Of a DNA stretch of 64,000 bases, positions 9,901-25,132 are shown piece after piece (positions within the stretch are counted from its first letter, which is position 1; each line of letters begins with the position of its first letter). The position numbers and the translations under genes were made by a program. This DNA is from Strongyloides papillosus (lineage: Eukaryota > Nematoda > Chromadorea > Rhabditida > Strongyloididae): positions 1 through 64,000 of the forward strand of contig SRSI01000030.1 in assembly GCA_005656395.1 (NCBI GenBank), written 5' to 3'. The notes beneath the pieces are model-generated. The model did not search any database. It worked only from the letters and a program-made list of their open reading frames with translations, and was not told the origin of the DNA.

Positions 9901-11295
9901 ATTATGGAAGAGCACCTACCAGTTGAAGAATTTGAAGATTTACTACAGGTTGATGTGGTAAAGAGCGATGATGACAGAGAAATACACGAGCATGACAGAT
10001 CTGTTAGAAACTCTGGTTTACAAGTGAAAAAAAGTAATAAAGACAAAAATAATCCTGCTTTGAAGCACGATAATCTTACAGATGAAATGAAAGTAGAAGC
10101 AATGAAGGAAGTACATGACCAGTTAGGTCACCAATGCTTTGAGAAATGTATCTCATTACTAAAATTGAGATACAATTGGAGGGGAATGAGTAATGACCTA
10201 AAGAGTCATATACAAAAATGCCACATATGTCTATCCAAGAATGAACCAAAGATGATTCAGTATCAGTACCATCATCCAATAGCCACATATCCAATGGAGT
10301 TAACAAATCTAGATGCATGTGGTCCATTTAAAGCTACTGAAAGAGGAAATAAACATTTCTTGGGACTCGTGGACATGTTGACAAAATTCATTGTAATCAG
10401 GGAAGTAAAAGAGTTAAATTCACAAGTAGTCATACAATTCTTGGAAGAGGATATCATATGTAAACTAGGGAAACCAACAAACATCCGTCTAGACAACGCA
10501 TCATATCTAAAGAGCAACAAAATACAGGAATACCTGAAGTCACAAGGCATAAAGTTCTCATATGCAGCTCCAGGACATCACCAGGGTAACTCGAGTATTG
10601 AAAGAGTATTCAAATCACTACACCTTATTGTCGCCAGAATGTTGAAAGAAGATCCACAGATACAATGGGACTTGATTCTTCAGAGAGCAGCTTACTATTA
10701 CAATATAGCCACTCATAGCTCTACTCAGCATACACCTTTCTATTTAATGTATGGAAGAAACCCAATCTTGGGAGAGAATGACACGGTTGATAAAGAAAGA
10801 TTGAAGAACATAATTGACTACGATTACAACTTAGTGGAACGTCAGATCAATTTAGAACATGCTAGAAAGATTGCAATGGAGATCAATGACGATATAAGGA
10901 AGAAACTGAATGGTATAGTTGATACGAAAGACAAACATCTTCACATTGGACAAAGAATATACATTAGACGGCCTGACCAAAAGAAAGAACGTAAACATGA
11001 TTCACCATGGATTAACAACTTTGTGATAGTTGGTCTTCAAGATAACTCTATTCGCTGTAGATATTGGGATGATAAAAATGGAAAACTGAAAGGAAAAACA
11101 AGGATAGTACACCTACAGGATGTTAAGATAGATCCAAATGGGGAGATAATGAAAATCCCAGATGCCGAGACTGATCCACTACCAAATGATGCTCATTCAA
11201 ACAAAGAAAATAAACGCTCTGAAGATAATTTAACTGTTAAAGAACATTCTGAAATAGGATCTGAGCACACAACCTCCATGGACGATCGTTTTTAA
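6910..11295 (+). CDS. Nested element Gag-Pol polyprotein (about 1,461 aa)
   Basis: One uninterrupted frame encodes the whole retrotransposon polyprotein. The first ATG is at 6910; the frame is open from 6802, but only a GTG is available there. Order: Gag-like region, one CCHC knuckle (CYRCGKPGHLQRDC, near 7804), aspartic protease (FIDTGANVSMI, near 8089), reverse transcriptase with AYIDD (near 8998) and the LDCRPVN and FGLKNASS motifs, RNase H (CDAS, TDHKPL), integrase with an HHCC finger (HDQLGH...CHIC, near 10117) and a D-D-E core (LDACGP, RLDNASYL, SSIERVF), then a C-terminal region. No frameshift separates gag from pol. The RT-RH-IN order fixes the Ty3/gypsy assignment. Confidence 0.92.
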   Translation: MSGSESQRTIEENLDLNVSIAAFRTLNRKRKSPLPEDKINQLAEIHCHCARVPDNKRTKLIESILEEESLLYSNELESTDLYLQASESTTIMNNMSAAPPVVTDYLKSIERFTDVRADMARWLRKFNDAITLQKIPNNDKTRVLALYVCEEISDFIYEKIDEDENITYDEICRQLKKRYNGELGQYALENKMRLFKLNPFEDNFAEKIYQYVDLVKKANRDITDEKKMLREIQRRMGDILKNYQDLWEVTIDAKNTTVTEMIEQIVIKAEMHQFRMQQRRRRTMSDPQARDRQEFKKTCYRCGKPGHLQRDCRADNPVQKKKVDEPLKQANYQNLDCAETRNLEINEDNYFVDNSYNMRSLNQNKNFKLYKGPFIIIPVTIVSKEKEKDSRGFIDTGANVSMINRRAAKELDIDIQDNERIKVTLATGVEKVMTATAVVKLRFKNGKEIQTKMLVSEEENDGYDVAIGSDILEKTSARICYNQSQKAERKEKSATTEVRKMRFENVNVENYKVREIIINKFPKVYRSEKIGKCSHKIPKFEYCSNQIPKFSRYEIQRRHHQQAQRIIDKWEEDDIIEECPWPKTLLNIHAVPKSEDKIRIVLDCRPVNTLYKPYQFPLPRTDKLLKSLKGTHFTIIDLESYFLQLEIDPTDRPYLAFKDTRGKVFQFNRIPFGLKNASSIAQTISERIIRGTQTKAYIDDFIIATSGSLQAHIDEIVEFSKKLEDLNLTANSEKCKFACTTITALGHIISDKGVVPELHLLDSWINYPIFQSYKSIRRFVGAVSWFRSSIPNLAAAIKPLTKVMNKRGNFQLTEEITKAFQTTKEAIKRTCINYHPDYNLPFILVCDASNGIIASALLQKKSDKYYPIGFFSKSIAERKKFNNIEEVVTNNPMYIPACELELKAVCESLKFFKFIIGQNKVHILTDHKPLISTIKNSSTPLMLRQLSLLQEFNFTIEYLAGVKNQLADAISRATLKKIAVNGIDPTETQKILETTTYIMEEHLPVEEFEDLLQVDVVKSDDDREIHEHDRSVRNSGLQVKKSNKDKNNPALKHDNLTDEMKVEAMKEVHDQLGHQCFEKCISLLKLRYNWRGMSNDLKSHIQKCHICLSKNEPKMIQYQYHHPIATYPMELTNLDACGPFKATERGNKHFLGLVDMLTKFIVIREVKELNSQVVIQFLEEDIICKLGKPTNIRLDNASYLKSNKIQEYLKSQGIKFSYAAPGHHQGNSSIERVFKSLHLIVARMLKEDPQIQWDLILQRAAYYYNIATHSSTQHTPFYLMYGRNPILGENDTVDKERLKNIIDYDYNLVERQINLEHARKIAMEINDDIRKKLNGIVDTKDKHLHIGQRIYIRRPDQKKERKHDSPWINNFVIVGLQDNSIRCRYWDDKNGKLKGKTRIVHLQDVKIDPNGEIMKIPDAETDPLPNDAHSNKENKRSEDNLTVKEHSEIGSEHTTSMDDRF

Positions 11296-11310
11296 GATAT
11301 TCTAAATTTT

Positions 11311-11320
11311 GGTGGGGAAA
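11311..11320 (+). other. Polypurine tract of nested element
   Basis: GGTGGGGAAA lies directly before the right LTR, apart from one T all purine. It is the expected plus-strand primer. Confidence 0.7.
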
Positions 11321-16664
<5,344 letters not shown>

Positions 16665-16822
16665 GTAAACTGAAAAGTACATTTATTACAGCGAACGAAG
16701 ATCCTCCTATCTCTTAGGAGTTTATAAGAGATAAACACGACAAAAATATTATCATTCAAATAAACATTTTTGATATATATATTCTATTTATATATATTAC
16801 CTATCTATCTATTTAACTAAAA
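16665..16822 (+). other. Outer element pol-ORF3 spacer
   Basis: This 158-bp non-coding gap holds a short inverted repeat (CCTCCTATCTCTTA with TAAGAGATA nearby) and an AT run. No splice acceptor is obvious to explain how the next frame is reached. Confidence 0.4.
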
Positions 16823-18148
16823 ATGGTTGAATCACCAAAGAGTGCCGAATTCGTCTCAACAGACGACTCCTCAGCTGATGAAGGAAGCCCTAAATCATCA
16901 GTCACACATTCATCTGCAAGAGAAAGCAGTACATCATCAGAAAGTTCATCTTCTGACACAGATGATGACAAATCCGAAAGAAACTCACCTGCTGATAAAA
17001 ACCAATTAGCAGTCGATTCATCATGTAATGACGACAACAACAAATTGTCAACCAACGCTTCACCTGGTACCGATGAAGTTAAACAATCAGACCTCTCTAT
17101 TATGGAGGAAGGCGAAATAACCTCGTCAGATTCTGAAAAACCACCAAATGGTTTACCTGACAAATCTAAAATAAAACCAGGAAAGGTAAACAACACTGTA
17201 AATCCATCATCGGCAGAACCAGCACGGAGGGAGCACAGTCCAGTCACCTGGGGACTAGATCCAAAGCCAGCAACAACTAACCAGCCAACACCATCTGTTG
17301 CTAGCGGTAACAATGAAAAGAAATTACCTACTATTGCTAAAAGTAGTAAAATAGCAAAGCTTCCAATAAAGAACAACGACAACTACGATCCTATTAAAGA
17401 ACAGGATAGTTGTGCTCGATTTATAGCTAAAGTAAGAGCAGCAAACTCTCAGAAAAGAAAGACCCGTCTTATGGATGATGATGATATTACCACTAAGAAG
17501 AAGACATCATCAGCTGGACCATCGGGAACAGCCCACAAACCCATAAGACGTGGCGGTAAAAGGAATATGAATGTTCCATTTAAGGAACCCACTATAACTC
17601 CGGAAAAACGAGTTATTCAATGTGGTGTCAAGCTACATCCCGCTAGAGTTATGGGTGAAGCTCTTCAGGTCACCAATATACGAAATGGTTACATTGGCAC
17701 AACAGTAAAAGCAGAACCATTACCGTCTCCAGAAAGACTACATAGGGATGGACTGCATTTCTTTTTCGAAGGCAAGGCTCCTGAAAACAAGGAAGCTATA
17801 TTTCACAATGCCGTGGGACTCGGCATTAATTGGCCATGCAGGGTAGAGGGCCGTGAGATTGGGATAAGTGAGATCTCACAGATAATAAAGAAATGCCCCA
17901 AGGCCAATTGCCTACGCTTGGAAATAAGAATAGATTCCAGCGAGGAATTATCAGACACAATACAGCAGTTAGCTCATCTAAAGCCATGGAAACAACTAAC
18001 TGTTGTAGCAAATAGCACATGGAAATTTTATGCCCACAAGTTTCCACAACATAAAGCACTCCACTTATCGTATGTACCAATGGAGTACCTGCGAGTGGAA
18101 AGAATTTTAGCAACCGAAAAGTTGCCAGAGAAGGAAATCGTTTATTAA
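16823..18148 (+). CDS. Outer element third ORF, 441 aa, unknown function
   Basis: The ORF lies between integrase and the purine tract, where envelope genes sit in errantivirus-like elements, but it has no signal peptide or membrane segment. Residues 1-110 are Ser/Asp/Glu-rich and low-complexity; the middle is Lys/Pro-rich with a basic patch (RRGGKRN); the last about 180 residues look folded, with aromatic and hydrophobic spacing (LHRDGLHFFFEGK, GLGINWPC, CLRLEIRIDSS). No recognised motif. It may be a nucleic-acid-binding or regulatory accessory protein like the extra ORFs of some Ty3/gypsy lineages; this is a guess. The uninterrupted frame suggests recent selection or a young copy. Confidence 0.75.
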   Translation: MVESPKSAEFVSTDDSSADEGSPKSSVTHSSARESSTSSESSSSDTDDDKSERNSPADKNQLAVDSSCNDDNNKLSTNASPGTDEVKQSDLSIMEEGEITSSDSEKPPNGLPDKSKIKPGKVNNTVNPSSAEPARREHSPVTWGLDPKPATTNQPTPSVASGNNEKKLPTIAKSSKIAKLPIKNNDNYDPIKEQDSCARFIAKVRAANSQKRKTRLMDDDDITTKKKTSSAGPSGTAHKPIRRGGKRNMNVPFKEPTITPEKRVIQCGVKLHPARVMGEALQVTNIRNGYIGTTVKAEPLPSPERLHRDGLHFFFEGKAPENKEAIFHNAVGLGINWPCRVEGREIGISEISQIIKKCPKANCLRLEIRIDSSEELSDTIQQLAHLKPWKQLTVVANSTWKFYAHKFPQHKALHLSYVPMEYLRVERILATEKLPEKEIVY

Positions 18149-18595
18149 AATTGAAATTAATAATGATTAAATCTTTCCATTACAATTGTTAACCTTTTAT
18201 AAAAATAAAAGTTCATTTCTTTTACCTCTTATTAATTATTATCAACAAAACAATAAACAAAATAAAGTGATATAGATATAGTTAAAATAACTTTAAATAA
18301 AATTGAAATCAAAATACCAAACAAATCAAATACCAAATTAAAAGTTATTTAATGTTGTTATTTGATGATACTGTAATTATTTAGAAGTTTTCATGGTAAT
18401 GGACAATCATGAAAGATGTTTACATTGAATACTAATGTTGATAATTAATTCAGAAGAAAAAAAACAACTGAGAGAGAGATAAAGCAATGTTATCCCAAAG
18501 CTTATCAAGATAGAAAACATCAGAAGGAGGCAAAACATCTCCACAACAAAAACAACCACTCTTAGGAAAGAGTTTCAAAAGAGGGTAAGGGAGGC
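18149..18595 (+). other. Outer element 3' untranslated region and polypurine tract
   Basis: AT-rich DNA without a gene. The last 25 bases before the right LTR are purine-rich (AAAAGAGGGTAAGGGAGG, 18577-18594), the likely second-strand primer. Confidence 0.65.
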
Positions 18596-18657
18596 GTAAT
18601 GCCCAGCATTAGAATAAAAGAAAAATAATAATATATATATGTAAATTATATATAAAA

Positions 18658-18700
<43 letters not shown>

Positions 18701-19308
18701 TAATAAAAGAAAAGAGAACGGATATTGAAAATAAGTATTATGTGCAGATTTGAATATTATTTTATATAATATATAAATCTGTACATATACTTAACAAAAC
18801 ATCTGGGAAAAGAAAAGAACATCCTCCTATTAAACAAAGAAGAAGTTTAATAGGAGGAGAAGAAGAAAAGCTGTATATAAAGGAAGAATATTTTCAAGAG
18901 TTTCAGTTTTGCAGTTTGGATAATTAAGAATAATAATAATCAGAGGTGCTGAATAGCACTCTGAAACCTAGAGGTGCTGAATAGCACTCTAGCCAAGAAT
19001 GGAGGTGCTGAATAGCACTCCATATCCAGGAACTCCGGACAATATTAACTTTTATTTACCATAAAATATATTGTTCGTTATTCATAATAAATAAAAGGTT
19101 ATATTATAATTTATGTGTTTTTGTTATTATATATTCTGATCGAGCACGCATGTTCCAACATGCTTCTTCATTAGGTAACAACTCTCGGTTAGGTGGTGGG
19201 AATCAGCTAGCATGTATCCGCTGGGGTACATGTAGCAGGAGGCCTCGCTACACCTGAAATAAGGCCACGCCACCATAAGAGGACATAAATAAATGAGACT
19301 CTTTAAGG
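18596..19308 (+). repeat. Right LTR of outer element (713 bp)
   Basis: It matches the left LTR; the 14-bp length difference is accounted for by the shorter (AT)n run at 18671-18696. The three-hairpin array recurs at 18941-18963, 18968-18992 and 18999-19023. Confidence 0.92.
18941..19023 (+). promoter_or_regulatory. Three tandem bulged hairpins, right LTR copy
   Basis: The same three hairpins as at 3755-3837, unchanged. In a transcript running from R to R they would be present near both ends. Confidence 0.75.
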
Positions 19309-19500
19309 GATATGATAAAGGTATTATATAATATGGAGAAAGAAATAAAGGCAGGAGAAGAAAAAAACAACCAGAAAAAAGAGATAAAGGAAGGGGAACA
19401 ATCACAAGTAGAAGACATTTTTAACATCGAAGACGCCTTTATAATGCAGGACGTTTTTAACTTTGGTAAATACTATCAGATAAAGACAAATAACGATTAA
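19309..19500 (+). pseudogene. Small secreted basic protein, array copy 4, 3' part
   Basis: It resumes the family sequence after the outer LTR. GGTATTATATAATATGGAGA followed by an Arg/Lys-rich tract aligns with copy 3 at about 2564-2640. With 3181-3395 it forms one interrupted copy. The tail also carries a partial echo of the copy 2 end (ACGTTTTTAACTTTGGTAAA at 19450 against ACGTTTCTAAACTTTGGTAA). Confidence 0.55.
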
Positions 19501-19549
19501 AAAAATTTCAAAATTATATAAAAGTATTATTTTGCAATTATTGATATTT

Positions 19550-19994
19550 AGATAAAATTTTTAAAAAATATGATTTTTCTATAAAGTTTATTTGGACGAC
19601 TTTTTAGGGAAATATAACAAAGCCAAAAATCTACTAACAAAAATTAGTAATCTAAAATAAAAATCTACTAATCCGTCCCTCTTTTTAACACCTTTTTTAA
19701 TTTCATCAAATTTTATAATTCGCTTTAAGATAGATAAATATAACATTCTTTCTTTCTCCACTGTTCTTGGAATTTGATTTATCAAATCCATAAGATTTTC
19801 TTTATATTTTATCATTTCCACTGTTCTTGTAATTTGATTTACCAAATTAAATTGTAAAATTTTATCATTTCTACCTTCATAAACTTCTATTTGCTTTGAA
19901 GCTTCCAAGACTTTAAATTTGTTACTTCTCCATTTTGCATCACTGATGATCTTCATTTTCTTCCTTTCGGGAACTTCTATCTATTGGTCTTCCT
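19550..19994 (-). other. About 445-bp insertion in array spacer with a 122-aa minus-strand frame
   Basis: Array spacer sequence breaks off at 19549 and resumes at about 19995, with TATTT on both sides (19545-19549 and 19995-19999), consistent with an inserted segment and a 5-bp target duplication. On the minus strand an open frame from 19956 to 19588 encodes a Lys-rich protein with an internal repeat (NQITRTVEMI and NQIPRTVEKE) and a hydrophobic C-terminus. No terminal inverted repeats were found. It is either a small non-autonomous mobile element or a small gene carried with it; I do not recognise the protein. Confidence 0.4.
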
Positions 19995-19999
19995 TATTT

Positions 20000-21248
20000 C
20001 ATTAGAAATAAAGTTCTTTTTTTTCCTTACTATATTTCTGAATAGATTTTGATCAGTGATATATTCACACAAACGAAATTTCCATCAAAACATGGACCAC
20101 CCTATCAAAATTTAGACTACTCTTTCATTATTCGGACATTTATATAATTTTAAAGATCATTTTATTAATTTTTAATATTCCTATTAAATTTGCATTATTT
20201 GCTGTTGTTTTTTGGTATTAATCTTTTTTATAAATTTTTTTGTTTTATTTCTGCCTTTTTAAAAATACACAAAAAATTATTTATGTAGGAATTTAATTAG
20301 AATATTTCTACTTATTTGTTGAAATAATAATTTTTAATCGGGTTATTTTAAATCGAAACAACAATAATATATCATAATATTACTTTATTGTATAAAGATG
20401 TACGAAATTTAAAAATATCAACTTCGGATTTTTAGATATGGAATATCTATGTTGAGATGTATAACTTTAATCATGGTAGTATGAAACCAAAAATTTATAT
20501 AATATTGTGGAAAAATAACTGAAATTTAAAACTGAGTGTATTTCCAACTTATTCATCCAAATGATTTTTATAAACGCCAAAAAATTTTTTAATTGCACAA
20601 AATAATCTCTTGATCTGTTATAGAATTTTCTGAAGACTATAGAAATTATTTTAACATTTAAGACTATTTTCACTTTATTCAATGTTTAAAAAAATAAATA
20701 AATAATTGTTTCTGACATGTTTGGTAATTTTACTTATATCACATTTTACTAATAATTAAGTAGTACTTTACAATTTTTTAAATTAAGTTTTACTTTAACC
20801 AAATTTGTTCATTTTTTCACTATTAGTTTTTTTATTTGACACTGTTTAATTAATATTTGTGGTGATTTTTTTATTTTAATGATCTAAGGGATGACAAGGT
20901 GGTCCAGGAATAAATAAAATGGTCCTAGTTTTGATAAAAATATTGTTTGTTTATGATAAATTATAAAATATTTTTAAAAAAAACTTTATTAAAACTATGA
21001 CAATATTGATAAAACTAAAAAAAATTATAAATATTATAAAATTTTAATATAATTTAAAAATGATCTATCATTTGATTGAAATGGACCTTTAAATGATGAA
21101 AAAACTTTTTTGTACGAATGAAATTGTAATTTTTGTATCATAATTTATTATTTTATAGTATATTTAATGTACTTTTAAAAAAACCAATAACATTTTAGAT
21201 ATAAAAAATGTATGACTTTTTTGTGGTATCACTATGACTTTTTAAAAA
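20000..21248. other. Gene-free AT-rich spacer with inverted short motifs
   Basis: No convincing gene. ATCAAAACATGGACCACCC at about 20084 recurs in inverted orientation near 20893-20935, where the plus strand shows GGTGGTCCAGG and GGTCCTAGTTTTGAT. A third inverted trace lies near 21075-21110. These may be remnant ends of a decayed DNA transposon. From about 21110 the sequence is the upstream block of array copy 5. Confidence 0.35.
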
Positions 21249-21620
21249 ATGAAAATTTCTTTGGATTATTTAGTTTTTTTATTTATTTTATATTCATCTA
21301 GACTCATTAAAATAGATTCTCTGGTTGTTGTTCCTCTTGTAACTTCATTGAATGCTTATGAGGCTAGTTCAACACAAACGACGACTAGACGACCTGGTGA
21401 AAATTGTATAACTTCTAAGACTACTTCTCGTACAACAATGGCAGAAGGAACAACATATGTAAATTCAAATGCTACATCAAGAAATGAAAGAACTGGAAGA
21501 AATAGAAGAAGACGTGGAAATACAAATTCAACTACACCAGCAACAGGAACTAATTCTACTTGTCGTAATCGACGTCGAAGGTTCCGTCATCTAGTAAAAC
21601 ATCCCTTTTTATTTCAATGA
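21249..21620 (+). CDS. Small secreted basic protein, array copy 5 (intact, 123 aa)
   Basis: The only array member with an intact ATG-initiated frame. The leader MKISLDYLVFLFILYSS is a signal peptide, followed by a Thr/Ser/Asn-rich middle and an Arg-rich tail with two NRRRR clusters. The VNSNATSR segment aligns with VNSQ/VNSN in the other copies, but the KRSP site before it is not kept. Two cysteines. It is probably secreted; the dibasic clusters suggest furin-type processing. No known domain was recognised. Confidence 0.6.
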   Translation: MKISLDYLVFLFILYSSRLIKIDSLVVVPLVTSLNAYEASSTQTTTRRPGENCITSKTTSRTTMAEGTTYVNSNATSRNERTGRNRRRRGNTNSTTPATGTNSTCRNRRRRFRHLVKHPFLFQ

Positions 21621-22243
21621 GGCTTAATAAAAAGCAGTTAATGATGAAAAAATTTCAAAATAATGTAATCGTATAATTTAACAATCATTTATATTTCATT
21701 ATAACTGAAATTCTATTTATTTCCATTTCTATATTCATGGTAAAATTTTAATCAGTGATATATTGTGACACGTGTATGAAATGTTTAAAAAAATAATATT
21801 CAAGTATATGTTTATGACAAAACGATAGAAAAACCTGATTACAAAAATGATTCAATAAATCTTTGTGATAACAAAACTCTAAACTTACCAGAAAAATATA
21901 TATTAGGTTATTAAAATTGAAATAAATGTTTTGTTTTATTAAATAACAATGTATAAAATGATTTAAAGTTTATAAATTTATGTTCATATTATAATTACCC
22001 GATTGATAATTCTTTTGATATAAAAGAAATGTTTTATTAATAATTCTTTCTTGATAAGTTTTGATTAAATGGAATCATTTCATTTTTTAAATATTAAAAA
22101 AATTATAACAGATAAATTTAAACATTTATCTAATTTTAAATATTCATAACTTTTCATATTAATATTTGGTATGTTTGATAATGATAAGTACATTTTAAAT
22201 ATTAAAGCCACAATGTGATTTAACTTATTTATCAATAAATGGT
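21621..22243. other. AT-rich spacer
   Basis: The first part (to about 21800) is the downstream block of the secreted-protein array. The rest is AT-rich DNA in which I see no gene or repeat. Confidence 0.4.
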
Positions 22244-22891
22244 ATGTATTACTTTGATAAAACTAAAATATTTTTATTGATATTTTTTCTGCCTGATTAT
22301 TTGAATGGAGTCCTTTTTGGAGGAAGTTTTCCTCTATTTGATGGTTACACTTTCCATCCTACCACTGTTGATAATAATGACACAACAACAATTATAACTG
22401 AAATAGCTACAACAAATCTTGAGACCACAACACGACAATCTCCTAGTAAATTACCTTCCCTTCTCAATTCTCATTCTCATAGTTGGCATAGAGCATATGG
22501 AAATTGTCTTCCATGGTATAATTATGGAGACCATAAAGACAACAACATCAGGCATGTTTGGAAATACAATAATACTACAAAAACATGGTCATATGAAGAA
22601 GCATATGATGGTGATAATGCAACCAATTTCAACGATAATTGCAAAAAAGATAATTCAACTATCAATAAATCAACTACTACATCTAGAGGTTTCACTACAA
22701 ATCCAACAACACATAAAAAGATAGAATTTACTACTTTGACAACAATAGTTTCAACAACGAAGAAAAGAACCACAACAAGACATAAAAGAAAACCAAAACT
22801 TCCATCGAAAAATAAAAAGCATAAGAAACTAAAGAAGTTAAAAAAATCTAAGAAGTCAAAAATTAAACATAAGGTTAATATTAAACTATGA
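22244..22891 (+). CDS. Secreted Thr-rich, basic-tailed protein (215 aa), unknown
   Basis: An ATG at 22244 begins a hydrophobic leader (IFLLIFFLPDYL) that fits a signal peptide. A Thr/Ser-rich mucin-like stretch follows (about 40-65), then a central region with SHSWHRAYGNCLPWYNYGD and two more aromatic patches, another Thr-rich stretch with many N-glycosylation sequons (NNTT, NATN, NSTI), and a C-terminal 40 residues dominated by Lys (KKLKKLKKSKKS). One exon. I do not recognise the family. It shares the pattern of leader, Thr-rich region and basic tail with the array genes upstream, but not their sequence. Confidence 0.6.
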   Translation: MYYFDKTKIFLLIFFLPDYLNGVLFGGSFPLFDGYTFHPTTVDNNDTTTIITEIATTNLETTTRQSPSKLPSLLNSHSHSWHRAYGNCLPWYNYGDHKDNNIRHVWKYNNTTKTWSYEEAYDGDNATNFNDNCKKDNSTINKSTTTSRGFTTNPTTHKKIEFTTLTTIVSTTKKRTTTRHKRKPKLPSKNKKHKKLKKLKKSKKSKIKHKVNIKL

Positions 22892-23363
22892 AACTTAAAA
22901 TAATCAATGAATTTATCATGGTTGACCTTTTTCTATTAAAAATACCACAATTTTTTCATTATATAAATAAATTTACATGTATTTTTTGATTCTTGAGGCT
23001 TGTTATTAGGTAAATTACTAAAAAGTATTGAAATAAAATGTAATTTTAAAGACCTTAAGGATATTTTATAGGATATTGTCTAGAATAAAGTTATTATTAA
23101 AAAAAGTTATTGAAAGTATATTTTGTTAATTTACTAACTACATGAATATTTTTTTAATTATAGTTTAAGTTATTTATGACCAATTTTCACAAAAAGTTAT
23201 ATATCAGGTTTATTGTTCTCTGTGAAACTTTAATATTTGCCATTGTAATGTTTTTAACCATTAATAAATGTACTTAATTAAAAATTAAATAAATATTTAT
23301 GAATGTAGATATGTATAATAAGAAAATTTTGTTCATTTTAGTAAAAATTTGCTACATTCAAGA
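22892..23363 (+). repeat. Upstream block of esterase gene A (duplicated before each paralogue)
   Basis: About 450 bp upstream of each esterase gene share short blocks in the same order: GGTTGACC or GGTTGATCTCTT, TAAAAAAnTACAAT, CATTATATAAATA, TTGAGGCT, TATTGTTCTCTGT and TTTATTCATTTTA. Matching blocks lie at about 25430-25878, 28190-28643 and 30730-31173, so the duplication unit included the promoter. In A the block ends TTCATTTTAG (AG at 23340-23341), a likely trans-splice acceptor 22 bp before the ATG. Confidence 0.55.
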
Positions 23364-25132
23364 ATGATAGTAACAGTTTTACACATAATTTTACTTTTAA
23401 TTCAATTATGTGAATCTCAACAAATAATAAAGACCCAACATGGAGATATTCAAGGAATAGAAAAAGTAAATTCTAACGTCGATTATTTATTTTCATTTTT
23501 TAGCGTTTTGAAGAAGGAGTTGTAACAGAGTACTTAGGAGTTCCCTTCGCTAGATTTACCAGCAAACGTAAAAGATTCATGCCTCCAAGCGAATTGAGGA
23601 AACCAGAATGGAACGGCATATTTCATGCTAAAACAAAAGCAGTGTCTTGTTATCAACATATCGTTAAAACACATTTTGATGGATTCGATGCTTTAAATCC
23701 AACAAATAAACTTAAAGAAGATTGCTTACAATTAAATATGTGGGTTCCACAGAAAAAAAGTGGTGCTGTAATTGTTGTCATATTTGGTGGTGCATTTACA
23801 CGTGGATCCCCTTCATTAGATAATCATAATGGATCATTTCTAGCTTTAAAATCTCATACGATTGTTGTCAATCTAAATTATAGACTTGGGGTCTTTGGAT
23901 TCGCTTATTTTGGTAGAAACAGTTCAATTAAAGGTAATATGGGTTTTTTGGATCAGCAAATGGGTATGAAATGGGTATATGAAAACATTGAAAAATTTGG
24001 TGGCAAAAAAGATAAGATAACATTGTTTGGTGAAAGTGCTGGTGCAGGCGCAGTAACAGCACATTTCCTTTCTGAAGCTAGCTTTAAATATTTCAGTAGA
24101 GCAATCTTATTTTCAGGAGCAATCAACAATGAATGGGCAACAATTTCTCCACAAACTGCGCTAGAAAATACAAAAAAACTTGCTCAATTCTTAAAATGTA
24201 GAGGAAAAACTCAAAGAATAGTAAAATGTTTACAAACAACAAATGTTAAAAAATTGTTAAAAGCATCAGTTAGATTGCATAGTAGTAAATTATCGACATC
24301 AAAAGATGCATTTATACCAATCAATGAAGATGTTGTATTCTTCAAAGGATCCGTAAATGACAAACTCCAAAAAAAGAATATAAAGAAAGAAGTTGATATT
24401 TTGTTTGGAAGAAATTTAGAGGAGTCGCCATATTTTATGGTTAAACATCTTGCAAAGTACAATTGTTCCTTTGATCCAAAAAAGCATCCTGAATCTTTTA
24501 ATAACCATTGTCCGATTAGTGATCTTGTTTTCCAAGGTGTTGTCAAAATGGCAGCAAATATTTTTGGATTTAACGACCAAGAAATGAAAGAATTATTTAT
24601 GATATACAATGCAGTTAATACAACTAGACCTAGAGGAAAAGTAGAAAAATTACTTTCTGATGCTATGTTTAACTGTAGAAGTGCCTCATTTGTAGAGGAG
24701 TGTTTCGATGTGTCAAAAAATAATAACGTATATTTCTTTGAATTTTGGAGACGTTCATCTATAAGCCCATGGCCTATGTGGATGAAAACTATCCACGGAA
24801 AACAACTAGAATATGTTTTTGGTAATCCATTTAGATACCCTTATATGTATCATAGAAAGCTGTTACAATATGAAAAAGATTTTTCAGAAAAATTAATGGT
24901 TGAACTTGGAGAATTTGCTGCAAAAGGAACTCTTAACGAGGATTGGAAAAAGTTCACCAAAAAAGAAAAGAAAGCTTTAGTTATAGATGATGAATATTGT
25001 AATAAAACTTCTAGAAAATATGTAGATGCTACTCCAAGTACATGTGTTAAATTGGATAAATTAGTACAAAAATATGCAGATCGTCTAAGAATGGAATATA
25101 TTAATAAAATTAAACTTGGTCAGAAACAATAG
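23364..25132 (+). CDS. Acetylcholinesterase-like secreted esterase A (intact, about 576 aa)
   Basis: Type-B carboxylesterase/cholinesterase fold enzyme, predicted secreted. Exons 23364-23465 and 23504-25132; the 38-bp GT-AG intron is in phase 0. The signal peptide is MIVTVLHIILLLIQLCES. Motifs: YLGVPFARF, the SCYQ...[11 protein letters not shown] segment, nucleophile elbow FGESAGAG (Ser), Glu in GRNLEESPYF and His in TIHGKQLEYVFG, so the triad is complete. The oxyanion loop reads FGGAFTRGS, with Ala at the third Gly. Where cholinesterases have the choline-binding Trp (the MWNPN segment), this protein has DALNPTN. Substrate is therefore uncertain and may not be acetylcholine. It is the first of four tandem paralogues. 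Confidence 0.88.

Noticed and set aside
16813..17382. 189-aa minus-strand frame opposite the third ORF
   Set aside because: Reflects the Ser/Asp codon bias of the plus-strand ORF; no coding features of its own.
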